In this document: piece after piece, positions 43,597-52,456 of the stretch
Layout of the letters: each line of letters starts with the position of its first letter
Numbering within the stretch: the stretch's first letter is position 1
Assembly (NCBI RefSeq): GCF_013294015.1
Contig: NZ_JABSNO010000006.1
Location: 62,001-126,000, forward strand
DNA length: 64,000 nucleotides
Source: Frigoriflavimonas asaccharolytica
GTDB lineage: Bacteria; Bacteroidota; Bacteroidia; Flavobacteriales; Weeksellaceae
Direction of reading: 5' to 3'
Notes under the pieces: model-generated
The model's input: the letters and a program-made list of their open reading frames with translations, nothing else
Databases searched by the model: none
What the model was told of the DNA's origin: nothing
Made by a program: the position numbers and the translations under genes

Positions 43597-45504
43597 TTAA
43601 ATCTTTTCATTCTTAATTTCCTCTACTATTTCAGGATTTAACAAAGTAGAAGTGTCCCCGAAATTAGAGAAATCGCCTTCTGCAATTTTTCGCAAAATTC
43701 TTCTCATAATCTTTCCAGATCGGGTTTTTGGTAAGGCAGAAACAAACTGTATTTTATCCAATTTCGCAATTGGTCCTACGGTTTCAGAAATTACGTTGTT
43801 GATTTCTTTTCTTAAATTATCCCGATCACGATCTTCGCCACTGTCTTTTAAAATTACATAACCATATAAAGCACTCCCTTTCACATCATGCGGATAGCCA
43901 ACAATTGCGGATTCTGCAACAGCTGGATGTAGATTTACACTGTCTTCAATCGGTGCAGTTCCCAAATTATGTCCAGAAACGATAATGACATCATCCACTC
44001 TTCCTGTAATTCTGTAATAGCCAACTTCGTCTCTCAAAGCACCATCACCCGTGAAATATTTCCCTGGAAATGCTGTGAAATAGGTTTCTTTGTATCTTTG
44101 ATGATCGCCCCAAATGGTACGTGCAATTCCTGGCCAAGGAAAACGGATGCATAAATTACCATCTACCTGATTTCCAGTAATTTCATTTCTTTTATCATCC
44201 ATCAAAACGGGTTGAATTCCGGGTAATGGTAATGTGGCATAAGTTGGTTTTGTAGGCGTTACAAATGGCAATGGCGAAATCATAATTCCTCCAGTTTCGG
44301 TTTGCCACCAAGTATCTACAATTGGGCATTTTTTCTTCCCAACATGATCGTTGTACCAATGCCATGCTTCATCATTAATAGGTTCTCCAACAGATCCTAT
44401 GACTCTTAAACTAGATAAATCGTGTTTTTCTACCCATTCATAAGATTCTTTCGCCAATGAACGAATAGCAGTTGGTGCCGTATAAAATTGCGTAATTTTA
44501 TGTTTTTCTACCACTTCCCAAAAACGATCTGGCTCTGGATAAGTGGGAACACCTTCAAAAATAACCGTTGTTGCACCATTTGCAAGTGGACCATACAAAA
44601 TATAGGAATGACCGGTAATCCAACCAATATCTGCGGTACACCAATAGATGTCGTTTTCTTTATAATTAAAAACATTTTTAAAAGTATAAGCCGTATAAAC
44701 CATGTAACCTGCCGTTGTATGCAGCATTCCTTTCGGTTTTCCTGTAGAACCGGAAGTGTATAAAATGAACAAGGGATCTTCTGCATCCATCACCACGGAA
44801 ATAAAATCTGCAGGTGCTTTTTCGTAAAGAGGTTCTAACCAAATATCTCGGCCTTCTTTCATTTTTACCTCGCCGCCAGTTCTTTTTACTACCAAAACTT
44901 TTTCTACAGTTGGGCATTTTTCCACAGCATCATCTATAATTACTTTTAGATTAATTGCCTTCGTACCCCGAAAACTTCCATCCGAGCAGATGATCAATTT
45001 AGCTTCGCAATCATTTACACGGGATTGAACTGCATTAGCAGAAAATCCTGCGAAAATTACAGAGTGAACTGCGCCCAATCTTGCACAAGCCAACATTGTA
45101 ATAGCCAATTCTGGTATCATTGGCAGATAAATACAGACTCTATCGCCTTTTTCTACGCCAAGATCTCGCAGTACGTTTGCAGTTTTACAAACACGAGAAT
45201 GCAATTCGCTGTAAGAAATATGTTGGGCTTCCTCTTTCGGGTCGTTGGGTTCAAAGATAATGGCCGTTTTCTCGCCGCGTTGGCTTAAATGTCTATCTAT
45301 ACAATTTTTGGTAATGTTTAGTTTTGCATTTTTAAACCATTTTATTTTGGCTTCTTGCATGTCATATTCTACCACTTTGTTCCATCTTTGGTACCATACA
45401 AAATTTTCATCGGCAATTTGGTCCCAGAATTTTTTCGGGTTTTTGATGGATTTTTTGTACTGTTTGAAGTAATCTGGAAGGTCGTGAATCTCGTAATTTT
45501 TCAT
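43597..45504 (-). CDS. acsA: Acetyl-CoA synthetase (acetate--CoA ligase)
   Basis: 635-aa ANL-superfamily enzyme that activates acetate with ATP and CoA. Motifs: ACS N-terminus with FWDQIADENFVWYQRWNKV, AMP loop FILYTSGSTGKPKGML, DTWWQTETGG, TGDGALRDEVGYYRITGRVDDVI and the acetylation-site lysine in PKTRSGKIMRRILRK. It is the distal member of a minus-strand block with a second acyl-CoA synthetase, a symporter-kinase, an MFS carrier and a porin. It is separated from them by a DUF1016 nuclease gene and a composite repeat. Confidence 0.95.
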   Translation of the reverse strand: MKNYEIHDLPDYFKQYKKSIKNPKKFWDQIADENFVWYQRWNKVVEYDMQEAKIKWFKNAKLNITKNCIDRHLSQRGEKTAIIFEPNDPKEEAQHISYSELHSRVCKTANVLRDLGVEKGDRVCIYLPMIPELAITMLACARLGAVHSVIFAGFSANAVQSRVNDCEAKLIICSDGSFRGTKAINLKVIIDDAVEKCPTVEKVLVVKRTGGEVKMKEGRDIWLEPLYEKAPADFISVVMDAEDPLFILYTSGSTGKPKGMLHTTAGYMVYTAYTFKNVFNYKENDIYWCTADIGWITGHSYILYGPLANGATTVIFEGVPTYPEPDRFWEVVEKHKITQFYTAPTAIRSLAKESYEWVEKHDLSSLRVIGSVGEPINDEAWHWYNDHVGKKKCPIVDTWWQTETGGIMISPLPFVTPTKPTYATLPLPGIQPVLMDDKRNEITGNQVDGNLCIRFPWPGIARTIWGDHQRYKETYFTAFPGKYFTGDGALRDEVGYYRITGRVDDVIIVSGHNLGTAPIEDSVNLHPAVAESAIVGYPHDVKGSALYGYVILKDSGEDRDRDNLRKEINNVISETVGPIAKLDKIQFVSALPKTRSGKIMRRILRKIAEGDFSNFGDTSTLLNPEIVEEIKNEKI

Positions 45505-45540
45505 AGTATTTTTTTCGTTGTTAATATTTTATTTTAGAGC

Positions 45541-45654
45541 CGGGAACCTGCTTTCCGTTTCAATCTGCCATTGCGAGAACGGAAGTTATCCGTTGAATTT
45601 TCTCGCACGCAATGTCAGGATTTCCACTTCAATCAGGGCTAGTTACGACTCGTT
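45541..45654. repeat. Composite repeat with a REP-like hairpin
   Basis: Outer blocks GGGAACCTGCTTTCCGTTTC and CACTTCAATCAGGGCTAG enclose a hairpin (45569-45614) that starts CATTGCGAGAACGGA and ends TTCTCGCACGCAATG. The inner part ACGGA/TCCGT pairs again. It lies between the DUF1016 nuclease and acsA. Confidence 0.6.
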
Positions 45655-45711
45655 TTCTTTTGAATATTTTCGTTTTTAATAAGTACACTTTCTATTTTCA
45701 TAATTAAATTT

Positions 45712-46833
45712 TTAATCTAACAATTTTTTAAGAGTTTTTGCATCTGGTAATGCTTTTTGCAATTCTGGCGGTAATTTTTCAGAAGTTTTATAAGTAGAAA
45801 CTCCCATTGGTTTGCTAAAATCTCTAAAACTATATTCTACTTTTCTATCGTCTTTTTCTTTGCAAAGAATAATACCGATTGACGGATTTTCGTGTGGCTG
45901 CTTTACCAAATCATCTAGTGCAGAAAGATAAAAATTCATCTTGCCAATATATTCAGGTTTAAATTTTCCTTTTTTTAGTTCAAAAGCAACCAGTGATTGT
46001 AATCCTCGATGAAAAAATAGCAAATCTACAAAGTACTCATCATCAGATACTTTCAATCGGTATTGATTTCCCATAAAAGTAAAGTCGTTTCCTAAAGCCA
46101 TCAAAAATTTTTTAATATTCAGGATAATTTTTTGTTCTAAAATTCGCTCGTCTATATCGTCATCTGCATCTTCCACATTTACAAAATCCAATAAATATTG
46201 GTCTTTAAAAGTATTTATTGCTCTTTTTGATAAATTATTAGGCATTGACTTTTCAAAATTATTGGGCAATTTGTGATTTTGCAAATGGCTTTTATTTTTC
46301 AATTCGTTTCTCAGATGAGCAACCGTCCAAAAATTGCCTGCTGTATTTTTAATGTAATACCAGCAATATTCTTCATTTTTAATAGCAGATATAATTTCAA
46401 AATGATGGGTGAATGAAATTGAATAAAAGGCGTTTATATTTTCTTCATCTTTCATTTGGTTCGTTAGTAACGAACCGATTCTATTTACCTCATTTTCAAT
46501 TATTTCTGTTTTATTTTCCAATCGGTTCGTCGGTAACGATCCAATTACAATAGAGGTATTCCAACGCTTATAAAATTGCCTCATTTTTTTTAGATTAGAA
46601 GCCGAAAAACCTCTTAAACCAGGTAGTTCTTGCTGCAATCTTGCTGAAACCATTTCTAAAACTTTTGCACCCCAATTTTCTATTTGAGCTTGTTCTTCAA
46701 CAGATTTTCCAATAGAATAGTACAATTTCAAAGATTCTGCATTTGCAATTTTAGCCACAACATATCTGCTCGATAAAATTTGCTGTTTTATCTGCTTTAT
46801 AAAATCGACTGAAATAGTTTGGTCTTTGTTCAT
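45712..46833 (-). CDS. DUF1016 (YhcG-type) PD-(D/E)xK nuclease
   Basis: 373 aa. N-terminal DUF1016 helical region (YYSIGKSVEEQAQIENWGAKVLEMVSARLQQELPG, then GFSASNLKKMRQFYKRW) and a C-terminal PD-(D/E)xK nuclease with YFVDLLFFHRGLQSLVAFELKKGKFKPEYIGKM. The family is common on mobile DNA and near restriction systems; its role is unsettled. Between the two parts, residues about 95-130 hold two IGSLxTN units encoded by palindromic repeats. It interrupts an acetate-metabolism block and is probably acquired. Confidence 0.88.
   Translation of the reverse strand: MNKDQTISVDFIKQIKQQILSSRYVVAKIANAESLKLYYSIGKSVEEQAQIENWGAKVLEMVSARLQQELPGLRGFSASNLKKMRQFYKRWNTSIVIGSLPTNRLENKTEIIENEVNRIGSLLTNQMKDEENINAFYSISFTHHFEIISAIKNEEYCWYYIKNTAGNFWTVAHLRNELKNKSHLQNHKLPNNFEKSMPNNLSKRAINTFKDQYLLDFVNVEDADDDIDERILEQKIILNIKKFLMALGNDFTFMGNQYRLKVSDDEYFVDLLFFHRGLQSLVAFELKKGKFKPEYIGKMNFYLSALDDLVKQPHENPSIGIILCKEKDDRKVEYSFRDFSKPMGVSTYKTSEKLPPELQKALPDAKTLKKLLD
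46458..46542. repeat. Two palindromic repeats inside the DUF1016 nuclease gene
   Basis: Copy 1 at 46458-46476: GGTTCGTTA-G-TAACGAACC, perfect 9-bp arms. Copy 2 at 46524-46542: GGTTCGTCG-G-TAACGATCC, imperfect. On the coding strand they give IGSLLTN and IGSLPTN, in frame. Confidence 0.75.
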
Positions 46834-46977
46834 AATTTTTTAGAGATTATTGTTTCAGTTTTACTTCTATTATTTTTTGTTAGGCTTATTATATTTGAAC
46901 TTTTTGGAAATTCCGAACTGTTGAAGCAATATCTGTTTTTATCTATTTCTATTCTCAATTTTCATAAAATCGACCAA

Positions 46978-48870
46978 TTACAATTTATACTCATCCATTT
47001 TCACCTGCAATTCTTCTACAATACTTTCATCATCAATTGTTGATGGCATTTGATAGTCTTTTCCATCAAGCATTGTTCGGATGAGTTTTCTTAGGATTTT
47101 TCCAGAACGTGTTTTTGGTAATCGATTCACTACCATTGCGTTTTTCATACTTGCAACCGCACCAATTTTTTCTCGAATTAAAAGTACGATCTCTTTTTCC
47201 AAAACTTTTTCATCAATCTTAGAACCAGATTTTAGCACCGCAATTGCAAAAGGAACTTGACCTTTCAAATCGTCATCAATCCCAACTACACAACATTCAG
47301 CCACTTCTTTGTGGCCAGAAACTACCTCTTCCATTTCTGAGGTAGAAAGCCGGTGTCCCGCAACATTAATCACGTCATCAACTCTTCCCGTTACGAAAAC
47401 GTAGCCATCTTCATCTTTTATTGCGCCATCTCCAGAAAAGTAATATCCTGGAAATCTAGATAAATATCCAAATTTAAAACGTTCTGGATCGCCCCAAATT
47501 CCCATCATCGCTCCTGGTGCCAATGGAAGTTTGATCACCAAATATCCTTCATGATGAGATTCTAATTCATAACCTTCTTCGCTGAAAATTTTAATATCAT
47601 ATCCTGGAATTGGTTTTCCTGCGGATGCTCTTTTTATTTTAACATCCTCAATTCCAGGCATCAATCCTAACATTGGCGAGCCAGATTCCGTTTGCCACCA
47701 ATGATCTATTGCAGGAACGCCCACAAATTCATCATACCAATCCAGCGTTGCAACATCGCATCTTTCACCTGCCAAAAACTGAGTTCTTAAAGATGATAAA
47801 TCGTATTTCTTTACAAAATTTCCATCGGGATCTTCTTTTTTAATGGCTCTAATCGCTGTTGGTGCCGTAAACATTACAGAAACTTTATGCTCTTCTATTA
47901 CTCGCCAAAAAGTTCCCGCATCTGGTGTACCAATAGGTTTTCCTTCAAAAATTATCGTTGTATTTCTATTAATTAAAGGTCCGTAAACCGAGTAACTATG
48001 TCCAACTGCCCAACCAATATCGGAAGCTGCCCAAAATGTTTCGCCTTCTTTTGCACCGTAAATATTTTGCATAGAAAATTTCATTGCAACAGCATGTCCA
48101 CCATTATCACGAACAACACCTTTCGGTTTTCCTGTGGTTCCAGAAGTGTATAATATATACAGTGGATGTGTAGATTTTACAGAAACACAATCCGTTGGTT
48201 CAGATTCTGTCATTAGTTTTTCGAAATCTACCAAAGTGGGATCACTTTTAAAATCAACACGATTTCCGAGCAGTTTTCTATCAAATGCAATAATGTGATT
48301 GGGTTGATGTTCCGACATTGTAATGGCTTCTTTCACGAAAGGTAAATACGGAATTCTACGCGAAACTTCCATACCAGAACTTGCGGTGATGATTGCTTTT
48401 GGTTGACAATCATCTATTCTAATTGCTAATTCTTGTGGTGCAAAACCTCCAAATACCACAGAATGCGTAACGCCTAATCTTGCACAAGCCAACATTGCAA
48501 AAACCGATTCTGGAATCATAGGCATATAAATTATGGCGGTATCTCCAGTTTCTAAACCCAATTTTTTTAAACCACCGGCAAATTTTGAAACGTGTTCTAA
48601 AACTTGATTGTAAGTATATTTAAAAATTCTATTGGTAACTGGTGAATCATAAATAATTGCGATTTGATCTCCAAATCCGTCTTTTACATGTTTGTCTACC
48701 GCGAGAAAACAGGTGTTGAGTTCGCCATCTGCAAACCAAGTGGGGTAATTTACGCCATCATTGGTTAATATTTGCGTTGGTTTTTTGAACCATTCAATTT
48801 GCTCTGCCTGTTCTGCCCAAAAATTTTCTTTTTGAGCGATACTTTCCGTAAACATTTCCTTTGCTTTCAT
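46978..48870 (-). CDS. Acyl-CoA synthetase, propionate-type (PrpE-like)
   Basis: 630-aa ANL enzyme related to AcsA: N-terminal FWAEQAEQIEWFKKPTQIL, AMP loop YILYTSGTTGKPKGVV, DHWWQTESGSPML, FSGDGAIKDEDGYVFVTGRVDDVINVAGHRLS and PKTRSGKILRKLIR. The WWQTESGSPM segment and the overall similarity place it with PrpE/propionyl-CoA synthetases, although acetate or butyrate is possible. It starts 7 nt after the receiver-protein gene and belongs to its operon. Confidence 0.85.
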   Translation of the reverse strand: MKAKEMFTESIAQKENFWAEQAEQIEWFKKPTQILTNDGVNYPTWFADGELNTCFLAVDKHVKDGFGDQIAIIYDSPVTNRIFKYTYNQVLEHVSKFAGGLKKLGLETGDTAIIYMPMIPESVFAMLACARLGVTHSVVFGGFAPQELAIRIDDCQPKAIITASSGMEVSRRIPYLPFVKEAITMSEHQPNHIIAFDRKLLGNRVDFKSDPTLVDFEKLMTESEPTDCVSVKSTHPLYILYTSGTTGKPKGVVRDNGGHAVAMKFSMQNIYGAKEGETFWAASDIGWAVGHSYSVYGPLINRNTTIIFEGKPIGTPDAGTFWRVIEEHKVSVMFTAPTAIRAIKKEDPDGNFVKKYDLSSLRTQFLAGERCDVATLDWYDEFVGVPAIDHWWQTESGSPMLGLMPGIEDVKIKRASAGKPIPGYDIKIFSEEGYELESHHEGYLVIKLPLAPGAMMGIWGDPERFKFGYLSRFPGYYFSGDGAIKDEDGYVFVTGRVDDVINVAGHRLSTSEMEEVVSGHKEVAECCVVGIDDDLKGQVPFAIAVLKSGSKIDEKVLEKEIVLLIREKIGAVASMKNAMVVNRLPKTRSGKILRKLIRTMLDGKDYQMPSTIDDESIVEELQVKMDEYKL

Positions 48871-48876
48871 GATGTT

Positions 48877-49239
48877 TTATTTTAAAAGTTCTTCAACTCG
48901 TTCTGTTAATTTTTTAATTGAGTAAGGTTTTGTAATATAATCGTCTGCACCCAGATCTAAACCCTTTTTTATGTTTGCTTCACCAGTTTTTGCAGAAAGA
49001 AAAATGACTTTTGTTTTCGATAAATTTTCATTCTTTTTAATTTCAGAAAGTGTGGTGTATCCATCAATATTCGGCATCATAATATCTAGCAAAATTATAT
49101 CTGGAATTTCTGTCTTTAGCAATTCCAAAACTTCGGAACCGTCTCTTGCGATAAAAACTTCATAACCGGCTTTTTTAAAAGCATATTCTAAAGTCATGAT
49201 GATTTTGTGTTCGTCGTCTGCAATTAGTATTTTTTTCAT
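48877..49239 (-). CDS. Single-domain (CheY-like) response regulator
   Basis: 120 aa, receiver domain only: ILIADDEHKIIMTLEYAF, phospho-acceptor in IILLDIMMPNIDGY, Thr/Ser in VIFLSAKTGE and Lys in DYITKPYSIKKL. No output domain. Its start overlaps the end of the symporter-kinase by 4 nt, so the two are cognate. Because it cannot bind DNA by itself, the output must be through another protein. Confidence 0.92.
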   Translation of the reverse strand: MKKILIADDEHKIIMTLEYAFKKAGYEVFIARDGSEVLELLKTEIPDIILLDIMMPNIDGYTTLSEIKKNENLSKTKVIFLSAKTGEANIKKGLDLGADDYITKPYSIKKLTERVEELLK

Positions 49240-51941
49240 ATCTCATCTATATTTTTGTCCTCTGCAATTTCTACAGATTCGTTATTTTTAATGGGTAAAT
49301 ACATATCAAATGTTACTCCTGTTTCATTGTTTTTTACTTTGATATTTCCTTTTTGGGCAATCATTATTTTTTTGCAAATGGCTAAACCTAAACCACTGCC
49401 GATTGGTTTTCTGAGGTTTTGATTTTTAGATTGATAGAATTTATCAAAAATATAATCTATATCTTCGTCAGGAATGGTTTTTCCTGTATTAAAAATAGAA
49501 ATTTTCAATTCTTCATTTACTACCATAAATTTTGTCTGAACCATTCCATTTTCATTGGTGAATTTTAAGGCATTGCCGAGAATATTTTGAAAAACTTGTA
49601 TCATTCTTTGTTCATCAAATTTGAAAATTTCATTATTTAAAAGTTGGACTTCAGAATGGTGAAGACTTCTTTTGTCGAATAGATGAAGTAATGGTTTTAA
49701 AGCTTTTTGAAAGGTTTCTACAATATTATTTTCTTTAATATGAAGTTGCATTGCACCCGTTTCCAATTTATCTAAGTACAAAATATCATTGATGATTTCA
49801 TTCAAACGATCAGATTCTGAAATGATGTTTTCCAAAAATTCTTTCTTTATTTCTGCCGGCATATCTTCATCATCCAAAAGAATTTCGCCAGTAGCGCGAA
49901 TGGCGGTAATTGGTGTACGAAGTTCGTGCGCTACACTATCTAAAAATTCGTCCTTTTGCTGGTCTTTTTCAATTAAATTTATGTTTGCATTTTGTAAATC
50001 ACCCGATAATTTTAACAATTGATCAGATTTCTCGCTCAATTGTTTGTTGATGGATATGTTTTCTTTAGATTCTTCCAAAATTTTCAATACTTCGGGTAAA
50101 GAAATTTTGTCTTCTTTGGTTACGCTTTCAATCAAAATTTTTGCAGAAGCAGTACCGATTCTTCCACTCAAAAGATTTTCTGAAAATTTTATAAATCGGG
50201 AATCTGCAGTGTTGTTTTCAGTATTAATTTTATATTTTAAATTAAAAATTTTCAATGCTTGTTCGGTCTTTTTTTGTCCAAGAAAACGAACCAAAATCTT
50301 TTGAATATCTGAGATGTAAGCTCGTCCTTTCCAGATGTAGGCGTTTTCATGGTTTTGGATATAATCATTGATGTCTACATAAATTTCCGCATAATTTCTT
50401 TCTCTATAATTGGAAACAGTGGTGGCAGAAATTAATGTAAATAGAAGTGCATTTACCAAAATACTCCAGAAAAAAATCTGAGAAATGATAGACAAATATG
50501 GAATATGAAAGAAGTTGAAAAAAGTATTATTAAACAATAAACTCTCATCAAAATTTTCGGAAAAACTTGGTGATATCAATCCAAAATAACAAATAATGAC
50601 ACCAACTATAATTCCTGAAATTGCACCGTAATAATTGCCGCGACGCCAGAAAATTGCGCCAAAAAATGAAGGTGCTAATTGTGAAATAAGAACAAACGAA
50701 ACCAAGCCAATACTGTATAAACTTTTGCCCAAAATCATATATTTATAAAAAATAAAACTGATAATGATGAGCGAAAAAATAGCTATTTTTCTAATGTTTA
50801 CAATATTTTTGGTATTGTTGGTTTCTGTATTTATTTTAAATTTTTCTAACCAACCATAGGGAATAATAATATTGTTGGAAAGCATAATAGACAGCGAAAT
50901 ACTAGAGATAATAATCATAGAAATACTAGCACTTAATCCTCCAAAAAATACCATCATCGCAATCAATTTATTTCCGAATTTCAGGGGAATAAGTATGGAA
51001 TATAATTCTGCGTTTACGTTTTCATTTAAAAATAATATTTTTCCTCCCCACGCTATTGGAAATACAAAAAAATTGAATATTAAAAGATATAGGGGAAATA
51101 ACCAAATTGCAGTTTTTAGATGTTTTTCTTTTCTGTTTTCTATAATTGTTGTGTGAAACTGACGTGGCAATAGAAAAATAGCAGACATAGAAAGCATGGA
51201 AAGTAGAAACCAATTGAAGCCACCTTCTAAACCATTAATGGTATTTTTTGCCGCAAAATCTGGTAGTTTTTCTGCTTGTTTGTATAAATCTTCAAACCCA
51301 TTGAAAACGCCATATACCACAAAAATTCCGAGGATAATGAAGAAAATTAATTTTAAGAAACTTTCTACAGCAACAGCAGAAATTATTCCTAATCTTTTTT
51401 CAGAAGCATCTACGTATTTTGTGCCGTAATATGAGGAAAATAGAGCGATGATTAATACTACATAAGTTGCAGAATCGTATAAGACATTGTTTACATTGCT
51501 GGTATTTGTAATTAAATGAAAAGTTTCTGAAATAGCTTTGATCTGCAAACCGATATACGGGATAATTGCAAAGATGCAAACCAGTGCAATGATTGCGCTT
51601 AAAGACCGACTATTTCCATATCTTAAAGAAATAAAATCTGCAATACTGCTTATTTTATGAACTCTAGAAATGCGGATAATTTTTGAATTGATGTAGATCC
51701 AAGATGGAATAATGATGATGGGACCAATATAGATGGTCATATATTCTAAACCCTGATTTGCAGCCACTCCGATGCTTCCATAATACGTCCAAGCAGAGCA
51801 ATATACTGCTAAAGAGAGCGAATATACGTAGGGATTATTCAGCCAGAAACCACTATTTTTCTTCTCTGCATAATAGGCAATAAAGAAAAGCAGTCCGAGA
51901 TAAAGAATAACCAGAGAAAAGAGTAAATAACTATTCATCAA
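49236..51941 (-). CDS. Sodium:solute symporter-histidine kinase fusion (CbrA/CrbS-like)
   Basis: 901 aa. N-terminal SSS-type transporter of about 12-13 membrane helices (YSLSLAVYCSAWTYYGSIGVAANQG, SSIADFISLRYG) over residues 1-500. A linker and coiled-coil follow (ENISINKQLSEKSDQLLKLSGDL), then HisKA with His672 in LDSVAHELRTPITAIRATGEILL and an HATPase domain with N-box QNILGNALKFT and IGSGLGLAICKKIM. In Vibrio and Pseudomonas the CrbS type of this fusion controls acs; the acs/prpE neighbours here suggest the same job. Confidence 0.92.
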   Translation of the reverse strand: MMNSYLLFSLVILYLGLLFFIAYYAEKKNSGFWLNNPYVYSLSLAVYCSAWTYYGSIGVAANQGLEYMTIYIGPIIIIPSWIYINSKIIRISRVHKISSIADFISLRYGNSRSLSAIIALVCIFAIIPYIGLQIKAISETFHLITNTSNVNNVLYDSATYVVLIIALFSSYYGTKYVDASEKRLGIISAVAVESFLKLIFFIILGIFVVYGVFNGFEDLYKQAEKLPDFAAKNTINGLEGGFNWFLLSMLSMSAIFLLPRQFHTTIIENRKEKHLKTAIWLFPLYLLIFNFFVFPIAWGGKILFLNENVNAELYSILIPLKFGNKLIAMMVFFGGLSASISMIIISSISLSIMLSNNIIIPYGWLEKFKINTETNNTKNIVNIRKIAIFSLIIISFIFYKYMILGKSLYSIGLVSFVLISQLAPSFFGAIFWRRGNYYGAISGIIVGVIICYFGLISPSFSENFDESLLFNNTFFNFFHIPYLSIISQIFFWSILVNALLFTLISATTVSNYRERNYAEIYVDINDYIQNHENAYIWKGRAYISDIQKILVRFLGQKKTEQALKIFNLKYKINTENNTADSRFIKFSENLLSGRIGTASAKILIESVTKEDKISLPEVLKILEESKENISINKQLSEKSDQLLKLSGDLQNANINLIEKDQQKDEFLDSVAHELRTPITAIRATGEILLDDEDMPAEIKKEFLENIISESDRLNEIINDILYLDKLETGAMQLHIKENNIVETFQKALKPLLHLFDKRSLHHSEVQLLNNEIFKFDEQRMIQVFQNILGNALKFTNENGMVQTKFMVVNEELKISIFNTGKTIPDEDIDYIFDKFYQSKNQNLRKPIGSGLGLAICKKIMIAQKGNIKVKNNETGVTFDMYLPIKNNESVEIAEDKNIDEI

Positions 51942-52125
51942 ATTTTTTGAAAATAATAAATGACATTAGGCTAGAACTTCCCCATACTATAAATAAATAA
52001 GCATAAATTAAAGGGAAACCAAAAGCTTTTTGAGAACTGTTGAAAAGCAATAAGATGGGTGCATTAAATAAAATAAATAATGCAATACTTAAAATAACTA
52101 ATTTTTGCTGATGTCGCTTTTTCAT
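51931..52125 (-). CDS. Small two-helix membrane protein
   Basis: 64 aa, two membrane helices (LVILSIALFILFNAPILLLF and LIYAYLFIVWGSSSLMSFIIF) with a basic N-terminus, MKKRHQQK. It overlaps the symporter-kinase start by 11 nt, so the two are tightly coupled. It resembles the small accessory subunits found with sodium:solute symporters, so it may be a small subunit for the symporter part of the kinase. I do not recognise a named family with certainty. Confidence 0.7.
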   Translation of the reverse strand: MKKRHQQKLVILSIALFILFNAPILLLFNSSQKAFGFPLIYAYLFIVWGSSSLMSFIIFKKFDE

Positions 52126-52152
52126 TAATAAAGAAGAGATTAATTTAATTGA

Positions 52153-52188
52153 AAAAATTTCAGGGATTTTGAAGCCCCTGAAATTTAA
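52153..52188 (-). terminator. Terminator or attenuator between the carrier and kinase genes
   Basis: Perfect 11-bp stem AAATTTCAGGG (52155-52165) / CCCTGAAATTT (52176-52186). On the minus strand it ends in a T-run. It separates porin-MFS transcription from the kinase operon, possibly allowing read-through. Confidence 0.75.
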
Positions 52189-52210
52189 TATATCATTGAA
52201 AAATCAAATT

Positions 52211-52438
52211 TTACATGTTTTCTTCGGCATATTCTCCTTTCAAAGAATACCATCCGAAGATACCCAATCCACCAACAATAATTGGTAAAAGGATAAAGGT
52301 ATAAATAATTGCGGGAATTAAATCCTCCGTTTTGCCTGTTTTAAATTTAGGGATAGACTGTTCTTGAAGCAGATAATAACCTGCAAAAAGTGCCATCAAA
52401 ATCCAAACTATTCCTAAAATTTTCTTTATAGTATCCAT
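52211..52438 (-). CDS. Small membrane protein next to the MFS carrier
   Basis: 75 aa with two membrane helices (IVWILMALFAGYYLL; IPAIIYTFILLPIIVGGLGIFG) and a short acidic tail, GEYAEENM. The loop QSIPKFKTGKTEDLI lies between them. It looks like the DUF6814-type proteins that accompany MFS carriers in Bacteroidota (recalled, not searched). It starts 18 nt after the carrier gene, so it is probably an accessory or stabilising subunit. Confidence 0.7.
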   Translation of the reverse strand: MDTIKKILGIVWILMALFAGYYLLQEQSIPKFKTGKTEDLIPAIIYTFILLPIIVGGLGIFGWYSLKGEYAEENM

Positions 52439-52456
52439 AATATTTAAATTTAATAA

